Of a stretch of DNA of 64,000 nt, positions 40,101 through 46,760 are shown one piece after another. This stretch comes from Myxococcota bacterium (GTDB lineage Bacteria > Myxococcota_A > UBA796). Every line of letters begins with the position of its first letter. Position 1 is the first letter of the stretch. A program made the translations under genes and the position numbers. A model generated the notes under the pieces. The model saw only the letters and a program-made list of their open reading frames with translations. It did no database searches and was not told where the DNA came from. The stretch covers positions 1 through 64,000 of the forward strand of contig JAQXDW010000054.1 of assembly GCA_029251165.1 (NCBI GenBank), in the 5' to 3' direction.

Positions 40101-43100
40101 GGCTCGGCTCTCGGCAGGTTCGAGTGGCTGCCGCAGTGCTCATCCTCGGCCTCACAGCCTTCCTGGCCACCAGCTACCTCACCGATGACACCCTCGACAC
40201 TGCTGCAGTCGAGGGACAAGCCGAGGAGCTGCGCAGCACCGACCCCCTCGCCGCCAGCGCGCTGTATCTGGAGCTCGCAGAGGCCGGCACCCGAATCGAG
40301 GAGCGCATCGCCTACCTCATCGAGGCCGCGGTGCTCGCAGATCAGGGCGGAGACTCCCCCCTCGCCAGCACGCTGTTCGCACGCGCCCTGGAGGAAGCCG
40401 GCGACGACGCCACCCTCGCTGCACGGGTTCGCCTTCGGCGGGCCAGCTTCTACGCCGACCATGACCGCTGGGAAGATGCCCTGGAGGCAGTGGACCCGGT
40501 CCTGTTCATCACCGGTCAGCCCACCGAGCAGCGTGCACGAGCGGTCCTCCTCTATGAGCGCATCAGCGCGAAGCTGGAGCAGCCTGCGGATCGCCTGGAG
40601 GCTGTGTTTGAGGAGCTAGACGGTCTACCGGATGCCGCTGCTGAGCTTCGGATGTCGCTGGCTGAGGTCCGCTCCGCTCAGGGGGAGATCGATGACGCGA
40701 TTGCCGAGCTCGCTCACATCGACAGCGCAACCATCTCCAGTGACCTCGCGCTGAGGGTCCTGGAGACCCGTGCGCGGGTGCAGGATCGTGGCGGAGACCT
40801 CGCTGGCTCAGCGGAGACCCTCGACGCGCTCACCGACGCCGCCGAGGAAGGGTCGCTGATGTGGCAGGCCGCTAGCCTCCAGCTCGCCGATCTCAAGCAG
40901 CGCGCTGGTGAGACCGAGGGAGCGCTGGCGTTGGTAGAGCGCATCCTCAACGACGAGCCCGATCCCCGCATCCAGGGCCGGGCACTTCTCGTTATCGCTC
41001 GCCTCCACGAGGGAGACGACGACGCCACCCAAGCTGCCGAGGCCTATCAGACACTGCTGGCAGCAGAGGGGCTTGATCAAGAGGTCATCGAAGAAGCCCG
41101 TGTCGGACTCGCCCGCATCCTGCTGAGCGACGGCGGCTCGGAGGCGGTCCAGGCTGCGCTCGCCGAGCTTCCTCCAGAGTACGCCGACCAGATCCTGGGC
41201 CAGGCGCGCCTCGGTGATGCACGCCGGATGCTCGACGATGGCGATCCGGCTGCGGCCCGCGTCCTCTATGAAGAGATCCTTGAGGCCAGTCAGCTCTCCG
41301 ACGCTCTCAGCCGCGCTGCGCGCTCTGGCCTCGGCGAGGCGCTCTCTGCGCTCGGGAATGCGGACGAGGCCGCACAGGTCTGGTCCGATCTACTCGCCGA
41401 GAGCCCTCCGCCGTCGGAGCGGGTCTACATCGAATTGCTGCTCGCCAGCGGACTGCTCCAGTCAGGCAAGCGCGAACAAGCGGAGACCGCGTTCACCTCT
41501 CTGGCGTCCTCAACGGAGCCGGAGATCAAGATCCAGGGCATCCTTGGTCTCGCAGAGGTTGCCCGGGCAAACAACGAGCGAGAGCGCTCCCGGGGGCTCT
41601 ACCAGAGCGTCGTCGATGACTCTGATGACCCTGCGTGGCAGGTCCAGGCCCTCCAAGAGCTCGCAGATCTCGCCCTGGAAGAAGATCGACTCCCAGACGC
41701 CATGGCAGCCTGGCGCACCGTCATCGGCCTCGTATCAGCCGGAGATCCAGCTGGAATCAGCGCTCGGCTCGCCCTGGTCGGTGCCATGGCAGAGCGCGGT
41801 CAGGCCGACCGAATCACTCAGTATTGCCAAGAGGCCACCGCAGCTGCTGCCACACAGCCGAGCATCTGGCAGACCTGTGCCGAGGCGCTGGAGCAGGCCG
41901 GAGAAAACGAAGCCGCGCTCTCCTCGTGGGAGTCCCTCACCGCTCTCGACTCTGACGAAGCCCTGGATGATGACATCTTCGCTGAGGCTGCCCTGGGCAC
42001 CGCTCGAGCGCTGACCAGCCTCGGCCGACACAGCGACGCGCTCGTCCGCTGCGATGAAGGCTTGAGCCGCAGCACTGACCCCACCGTCACCATGCTGCTG
42101 CTCTCCACCCAGATCGCCGCGGCGACCATCCTGGGGAACGATGCTGCGCTGTCCGAGGCCCTTGCCGCACGAGACGAGATGGCCAGCAACACCCCCCGAC
42201 TCGCTGCCGCGATCCTCCTGGAGTCGGCACAGCTCGCACGGGGTGCTGACGATCCCGACCAAGCGCTGGTTCTCCTGAGGCAAGCCATCGCGCTGCCACT
42301 GAGCGATGAGATGCGTGCAGGAGTGGCCTTGGAGCTCGGCGAGTCCCTCATCGACAGCGGGGCGCTCTCTGAGGCTGCCGCTCCACTCACCCAGGCTGCG
42401 GCCTCAGAAGATCCGCACACTGCCTTCGCTGCCAGCATGGCCCTCTCCGAGTTGTCACGCCGCAGCGGAGACATCACGGGTGCAATCACCCGGCTCAGCA
42501 AGCTCACTCCACCCGATGACGAGACCCGTCAGTGGTGGCTTGAGGCACAGGCCAGCGCGCTCACGGAGGCCGGCGACCCCGCCTCTGTGGAAGCGTGGGA
42601 GGCGCTGGCATCCTCCAGCAGCACAGACCCAGGACTCCAGAGCGCCGCGCTCCGCGGTCGAGCCGAGGCCCTCCTCTCTCAAGACCGGTTCGAGGATGCC
42701 CTGCCGCTGTTCCGTGAAGCCGCAGAAGCTGCCGCAGAGCCGTCGATGGTCGGCTGGGCACAGCTGGGTGAGGCCGAGGCCCTGCGATACCTGACCCGAC
42801 TCGACGAAGCGCGCACCCTCCTCTCGGAGCTCTCTGCGCACTCCGACCCCGAGGTCTCCCTTCAAGCGGCGATCCTGGTCGCTCGCCTGGAGCTCGATGC
42901 CGAGCAGCCCGATGAAGCCATTGCAGCGCTGCTGGATCGAGAAGCGACCACGATGGGCCCAGCCTGGGATGCCAGCCTCTGCGAGATTCGGGTCGCCGCG
43001 CTCCAAGAGGTCGACCGCGCAGCAGAGGCCCGCGCTGAGCTTGAGGCGCTTGCGGAGCGCTGGCCCGATGAGGAAGAAGCACAGCTTCCGGCCTGGCTTG

Positions 43101-43237
43101 GTCTCGCAGATCTCGCCCGAGATGACAACAACCCTGAAGATGCCCGTCGCTGGGCGGCCCTCGCTCTGAATTCCGCCCAGGATCCAGCCTATCGGGATCG
43201 GGCCCAAGAGATGGTGGATCAGCTCGGCGGAGAGTGA
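37172..43237 (+). CDS. Giant pentapeptide-repeat / coiled-coil / TPR membrane protein
   Basis: The product has about 2021 residues. Residues about 24-170 are pentapeptide repeats (TDLSGAELQGQ, ANLSGANLTTARL). Residues about 220-640 are a highly charged Arg/Gln/Glu coiled coil, and another charged helical stretch follows to about 780. A second pentapeptide block spans about 784-955 (DLTGADLTGADLRG). One transmembrane helix (AAAVLILGLTAFLATSYL) is at about 985-1005. The remaining 1000 residues are TPR-like hairpins, presumably outside the cytoplasm. No catalytic motif is visible. GTG 37172 is my choice; GTG 37190 or an upstream start at 37097 are possible. It looks like a long scaffold spanning the inner membrane; the role is unknown. 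Confidence 0.85.
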   Translation: MRYDGSVASGSDGHPQPPPKPQEGYRGRDLTGTDLSGAELQGQNFIQANLTAANLSGANLTTARLHGARLRSADLSNVQGEGLGAREVDLESADLTGAALRAARLTDAVLLEANLTRADLQQADLSGADLRASKLVGANLSGADLSGADLSGADLTDAVLDGVRARGARIANIQGLSEEALQVLLDAGATSGALQQATAAFQRATTRLTAAISDLRSSADRPADDLSTADIPESDIPDWRERTSRLQQNWRESRQRAAAARQRQEEEWMARRAAEAEQRQYRRENREEYREERESLQRKAAEVLQRERQRLQQRRRAEEAIEEQTSRLLRQARLEARQRFEEQARVQAAEQAMQQAAQDAVEAERQRIEAERQRIEAKTQAERLTMLAQQHSAAATRLNETIRHLSEDDRRRTSVIEDRAAELDDQQRQVDALRRRLLLLERTRHTEEQSPTSDRLDAINAQLTALSSEEQAHSAALAESTAALEDARSERRRLQERLTLTRDKAGAAEQLAVQTAAQADLARNAAGTAELPALPAGMLRRLTDRNWFALTDRIGQQSPRLANALDHRREQLLTLPSRLRSQWRAQEADADKNAQSRIERRLRRLSPDTAPPLPQRRAAAEERVRAALSRAEDSGLPPDSSALERPAGPAKRLFDAIWYQGTDLLAALSRPLASRLDRLKERLEWEFISRRSEAARLLDQQQRDAEQARSKNRIAEHSVRIGRLQRLREREETRAQQRAAESARRAEEAAENQRLTMLRALSAPERHERRREQYSTRTAHTTIDHRGADMRGRKLTEVEWADADLQDARLDNARLDNADLTAANLQDASLAGARLDGATLDGATLDHATFDGARLRRASLLGAQLSNARMVDVDLRNADLTGADLTGADLRGASLFGAALAGANLTAARMPNLELEGVILDGAMLDQADLAGVQWSGASVSGADLSGALGLSGATREALARQGALAGDVALDDLFSRLGSRQVRVAAAVLILGLTAFLATSYLTDDTLDTAAVEGQAEELRSTDPLAASALYLELAEAGTRIEERIAYLIEAAVLADQGGDSPLASTLFARALEEAGDDATLAARVRLRRASFYADHDRWEDALEAVDPVLFITGQPTEQRARAVLLYERISAKLEQPADRLEAVFEELDGLPDAAAELRMSLAEVRSAQGEIDDAIAELAHIDSATISSDLALRVLETRARVQDRGGDLAGSAETLDALTDAAEEGSLMWQAASLQLADLKQRAGETEGALALVERILNDEPDPRIQGRALLVIARLHEGDDDATQAAEAYQTLLAAEGLDQEVIEEARVGLARILLSDGGSEAVQAALAELPPEYADQILGQARLGDARRMLDDGDPAAARVLYEEILEASQLSDALSRAARSGLGEALSALGNADEAAQVWSDLLAESPPPSERVYIELLLASGLLQSGKREQAETAFTSLASSTEPEIKIQGILGLAEVARANNERERSRGLYQSVVDDSDDPAWQVQALQELADLALEEDRLPDAMAAWRTVIGLVSAGDPAGISARLALVGAMAERGQADRITQYCQEATAAAATQPSIWQTCAEALEQAGENEAALSSWESLTALDSDEALDDDIFAEAALGTARALTSLGRHSDALVRCDEGLSRSTDPTVTMLLLSTQIAAATILGNDAALSEALAARDEMASNTPRLAAAILLESAQLARGADDPDQALVLLRQAIALPLSDEMRAGVALELGESLIDSGALSEAAAPLTQAAASEDPHTAFAASMALSELSRRSGDITGAITRLSKLTPPDDETRQWWLEAQASALTEAGDPASVEAWEALASSSSTDPGLQSAALRGRAEALLSQDRFEDALPLFREAAEAAAEPSMVGWAQLGEAEALRYLTRLDEARTLLSELSAHSDPEVSLQAAILVARLELDAEQPDEAIAALLDREATTMGPAWDASLCEIRVAALQEVDRAAEARAELEALAERWPDEEEAQLPAWLGLADLARDDNNPEDARRWAALALNSAQDPAYRDRAQEMVDQLGGE

Positions 43238-43243
43238 GGTTCG

Positions 43244-44737
43244 CTACAGGACCTGGTTGAGCAGCGCCTGCTCGGACTGCCGCCATCGGCGCGTGGTCAC
43301 CTGGGCCCGGTCTGCCGCAAACCAGGCCTCGACCGCATCATCCAGCCGCCCTCCTCGCATCGCAATCGAGAGCGCCTGTCCGATGAGCCGGGGACGCTTG
43401 AGGGCGACGGAGGTCAACCGCGCGGCGTAGCCGATGTTGCGTGGATGGAGATAATTCCGTCGAAACGCTTCATTCTGCGCAAGCTTTCGAAACACTGCCA
43501 GCTGATCGGGGGTGAGGTTGGTCATCGCAAACGGAGTCTGCCGCTGGCGGTTGTTCCATGCCTCACCGTAGTCGGGGAACAGCTCGAAGAAGCTCGTCTC
43601 ACGCACCTGTCCCCACAGCTCAGTTCCCGGGTAGGGCGTCGAGAAGAAGAAGACCGTCCAGTCTGACTTCAGCTGACGGGCCAGCTCAATGGTCTGCTGT
43701 GCGTCATCTTCTTCTTCACCAGGGGTGCCAAAGATGAACGATGCGCCGGTCCGAAGTCCGACATCATGGACCAGCTCAAAGGCCTTGCGGATCGTGTCGG
43801 GACGAGTGCCCTTCCGCATCCGGTTGAGGATCTTCTGCGAGCCACTCTCTACACCAAAGTCAATCTGGACACAGCCCGCATCGCGCATCGCCTCCAGGGT
43901 TACCCGATCGATCCCGGTAACCCGACTCTGGCAGCCCCACTCCAGCTTGTACGGGCGCTGACGAAGGGCAGCACACAGCTCACGGACCCAGGCCCGATCG
44001 CCAGTGAAGATGTCATCGACCCAGTACACTCCCTTGATGGCATACCGATCGACAAGGTGGTCCAGCTCAGCGAGCACATTCTCGACGCTGCGGAGTCGAA
44101 ACCGCCTCCCGAGCTGGAGATGACTGGCGCAGAACGTACAGCGAAACGGACAGCCACGGCTGGCAAGCATCGAGGCATGTCGAGATGATGCCCAGCCCCG
44201 GATCAGACCGGGCGGGCTGAGGTAGCGCTCAAATTCCAGGAGATCACGTGCGGGAAAGGGCACCGAGTCCAGATCATCAATCGCAAGACGCGGTGGCCCC
44301 TTGCCAGCAGCCGTCAGGGTCCCCGGAATGCCGTCCAGGTGGTCTCCGTTCTCCAGACGCTCAGCAATCTCGACCGCGCTGCGCTCTCCCTCTCCGATGA
44401 CCACAATGTCTGCGGCAAAGTCGACATGGCTGCGAGCGGGCTCCGCCGTGACATGAGGACCACCGAGCATCAGCGGGATGTCAGGAAGGGTCTGGCGGAG
44501 CTGTTGGCTGAGCTGGCTGGCACGAGCGATCGTCATGGTCAGGAATGACATACCGATCAGCTCGGGCTCAAACGCCACGATTCGATCAACCATGTCGACC
44601 TCAAGGAGCGGATCACCATCCAGAACCTGAACCCGATGTCCAGCCTCACGCAGCGCAGCGGCCACATACATCAAGCCAAGCGGTGGAAACATGTTGTTTC
44701 CTTCGTGGAACTGAACGTTGACCAACGAAATTCGCAC
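43244..44737 (-). CDS. B12-binding-domain radical SAM protein
   Basis: The GTG start has GGAGGA upstream. Residues 1 to about 140 form the cobalamin-binding-type Rossmann domain (PPLGLMYVAAALREAGH, MLGGPHVTAEP, VIGEGE). The SAM cluster motif is Cys196, Cys200 and Cys203 (RGCPFRCTFC). Later strands are typical (FGVESGSQKILNRMRKGT, SFIFGTPGEE). The family includes methyltransferases and ring-forming enzymes acting on lipids, pigments and natural products, so the substrate cannot be inferred. It diverges from the FHA-GGDEF gene and converges with the giant repeat gene six bases away. Confidence 0.88.
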   Translation of the reverse strand: MRISLVNVQFHEGNNMFPPLGLMYVAAALREAGHRVQVLDGDPLLEVDMVDRIVAFEPELIGMSFLTMTIARASQLSQQLRQTLPDIPLMLGGPHVTAEPARSHVDFAADIVVIGEGERSAVEIAERLENGDHLDGIPGTLTAAGKGPPRLAIDDLDSVPFPARDLLEFERYLSPPGLIRGWASSRHASMLASRGCPFRCTFCASHLQLGRRFRLRSVENVLAELDHLVDRYAIKGVYWVDDIFTGDRAWVRELCAALRQRPYKLEWGCQSRVTGIDRVTLEAMRDAGCVQIDFGVESGSQKILNRMRKGTRPDTIRKAFELVHDVGLRTGASFIFGTPGEEEDDAQQTIELARQLKSDWTVFFFSTPYPGTELWGQVRETSFFELFPDYGEAWNNRQRQTPFAMTNLTPDQLAVFRKLAQNEAFRRNYLHPRNIGYAARLTSVALKRPRLIGQALSIAMRGGRLDDAVEAWFAADRAQVTTRRWRQSEQALLNQVL

Positions 44738-44898
44738 CGTTTTCCTCCGTCTTCAAACACAGATTACCCCACCCGCATCTCCTTACAAAAGCGGACCTCA
44801 ATCAACCAACCTGATTTTGATCCCCATTATTCTCAAAGAACGTGCTCGTTCATCCGTTGAGTATTGTGTGCGTGTACTCGCTGAGACTTGGAGCAGAG

Positions 44899-45888
44899 AT
44901 GGACTACGGGACCCTGCTAGATGAACCAGGAATCAGCATCACGGGCGAGGCCACCTCACACCCAACCTTGATCGTTCTGTCTGGGTCACGATCAGGGCAG
45001 TGCTTCCGACTCGAGCCCGGTGAGCACGTCCTCGGACGAGGCTGGGATGCCGACCTGTTCCTTGATGATGAGAGCGTCTCTCGTAAGCATGCAGAGTTCA
45101 CCGTTACCCAAGATGGGCAGTACTTCGTCAGAGACCTCAACAGCACCAACGGCACCAAGGTCAACGGCGAGCCCATCGCGACCGAGCGTCGGCGAATCAC
45201 AATCGGAGACCGCATCCGCCTCAGCGCAACCGCCAGCGTGAAGCTTCGGGTCCAGGACACCACCGAAGAGAAGCTTCAGCAGAACCTGTACAACATGGCG
45301 ATTCACGATCCGCTGACGGGTGCCTTCAACAAGCGCTATCTCGCCGAGCGAATCGACCAGGAGGTCGCATTTGCCTGGAGGCGCGGTCGCCCCCTCTCAC
45401 TCATCATCCTCGACATCGATCGCTTCAAGCAAGTCAACGACAACTATGGTCACCATGTCGGCGACGAAGTCCTCCGAGAGGTCGCGCGCTTCGTCCAGAG
45501 TTCTCTGCGACTTGAAGACATCTTCTCCCGCTTCGGTGGAGAAGAGTTCGTCGTGCTAATGCGCGACACCGACACCGAGATGGCCCGTCAGGTCGCTGAG
45601 CGGCTCCGGTGCGGGATCGAAGATCTCTCTATCCAATCTGGTGAGCAGAGCCTGTCCGTGACCATCTCGGCAGGCATCGCCGTGACCACCGACTCCACCT
45701 GCACCTCTTCGATGGATCTGTTCTCTCAGGCTGACCGCCGGCTGTATACCGCAAAGAACACTGGACGAAATCGAGTCGTCATCACCGACACACCCGAGAC
45801 CGCAGAGCTCACCAAGGCCGAGGCCGAGGCCGCAGAGCACACCGAGGCCGAGGCCGCAGAGCACAGCGGACTAAACACAGCGGACTAA
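44899..45888 (+). CDS. FHA-GGDEF diguanylate cyclase
   Basis: The start at 44899 (MDYGTLLDEPG) has GGAG upstream. An FHA domain occupies about residues 20-110 (LGRGWDADL, SVSRKHAEF, NSTNGTKVNG), which binds phosphothreonine peptides. The GGDEF domain (about 130-300) has HDPLTGAFNKRYL and an intact active site GGEEF at 213-217. RLED at 204-207 is the inhibitory RxxD site, so cyclic di-GMP feedback is likely. The last 30 residues are an Ala/Glu repeat tail (two 24-bp units), and the stop lies inside a 14-bp tandem repeat. It should make cyclic di-GMP in response to a protein-kinase signal. Confidence 0.93.
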   Translation: MDYGTLLDEPGISITGEATSHPTLIVLSGSRSGQCFRLEPGEHVLGRGWDADLFLDDESVSRKHAEFTVTQDGQYFVRDLNSTNGTKVNGEPIATERRRITIGDRIRLSATASVKLRVQDTTEEKLQQNLYNMAIHDPLTGAFNKRYLAERIDQEVAFAWRRGRPLSLIILDIDRFKQVNDNYGHHVGDEVLREVARFVQSSLRLEDIFSRFGGEEFVVLMRDTDTEMARQVAERLRCGIEDLSIQSGEQSLSVTISAGIAVTTDSTCTSSMDLFSQADRRLYTAKNTGRNRVVITDTPETAELTKAEAEAAEHTEAEAAEHSGLNTAD

Positions 45889-45925
45889 ACACAGCGGACT
45901 AAACACAGCGGACTAAACACAGCGG
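45862..45925. repeat. 14-bp tandem repeat over the diguanylate cyclase stop codon
   Basis: Four full units (cacagcggactaaa) at 45862, 45876, 45890 and 45904 plus a partial fifth copy. The cyclase TAA is at 45886-45888, inside copy two. The array ends one base before the stop of the convergent barrel gene. A 14-bp unit is not frame-preserving. Confidence 0.95.
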
Positions 45926-45926
45926 G

Positions 45927-46691
45927 TCAGTAGCGAAACGCCGCCCAGAAGTGTGCCCCCTGTGACAGCCCCAGTGAGCCCTCTGCGCCGACTGAGATCC
46001 GCCAATCAGGCGTCCAGCCAGGTCCCAGAGGCTCGGAGATGAGCTCAATCCCAAGCACGCCAGAGAACGGAAATCCAGAGCGAAGAGCAATCTGGTAGCG
46101 CGGCTCGCTCGCGGGAGAGCTCTCGCGCTGCTCGACAGTGTGATCCCACAGCAAGACTCCCTGCACCCCACCCCAAGTCGAGATGTTGGAGTCTCGCCAG
46201 GCGAGAGCACCGGTCAGGGTTCCGAGTCGGTAGGAATTCTCTCCATAGGAATCGGAGGTGTTGCTCTTTCCGACGCCGGACTCATAGCGGCCAATCCCAG
46301 AGAGCCACCAGCCGGTCGCTCCCATAGGAATACCGCCGCGAACTCCGACGGCAGAGCTGAGCCCTGCGCCGCTGAATTGGGCCTGACGAAGCTCATCGTT
46401 CATCCAGCCCAGCTCTCCGTCGATGGAGAGTCCATCCACGATCACGATGCGTCCCGTCGCAATGTATCCACCATGGCTCCAAGAGCCGCCACAGCTTGAA
46501 GAGTCCCTGGGAACCCCCTGGCAGCTGGTGTCTTTTTCCCAGAGACTCTCCGCGCCGATTCGAGCGCCGACGATGAAGCGGCCTTCGTCAAGGAGCGGAA
46601 CAGGATCACCGGTCGGAGCGGCGGCAGCAGAAGCCATGAGAACGGAGAGGAGCATCGGCGGAAGTGTATACCGCAGGCCCCTCACTCGCAC
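45927..46691 (-). CDS. Predicted outer-membrane beta-barrel protein
   Basis: The product of 254 residues has a signal peptide ending in MASAAAA; the start is GTG 46691, or ATG 46655 for a shorter signal. The mature part has alternating polar/hydrophobic strands with many Gly, Trp and Tyr (GYIATGRIVIVDGLSIDGELGW, GWWLSGIGRYESGVG). It ends in FRY, the terminal aromatic signature used by the BAM complex. Two Cys near residue 60 (DTSCQGVPRDSSSCGG) could form a loop disulphide. Pore or receptor function is unknown. Confidence 0.7.
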   Translation of the reverse strand: MRVRGLRYTLPPMLLSVLMASAAAAPTGDPVPLLDEGRFIVGARIGAESLWEKDTSCQGVPRDSSSCGGSWSHGGYIATGRIVIVDGLSIDGELGWMNDELRQAQFSGAGLSSAVGVRGGIPMGATGWWLSGIGRYESGVGKSNTSDSYGENSYRLGTLTGALAWRDSNISTWGGVQGVLLWDHTVEQRESSPASEPRYQIALRSGFPFSGVLGIELISEPLGPGWTPDWRISVGAEGSLGLSQGAHFWAAFRY

Positions 46692-46760
46692 CCGGTGAAC
46701 CGGGAATGCCCCGCCCTATGCTCCGGGTTACCCACTTCCGAATACCCTGAGGTACCGGTC

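Noticed and set aside
38387-40462. Minus-strand frame of 691 codons
   Set aside because: Antisense to the giant protein; produced by the repetitive codon pattern of coiled coil and pentapeptides.
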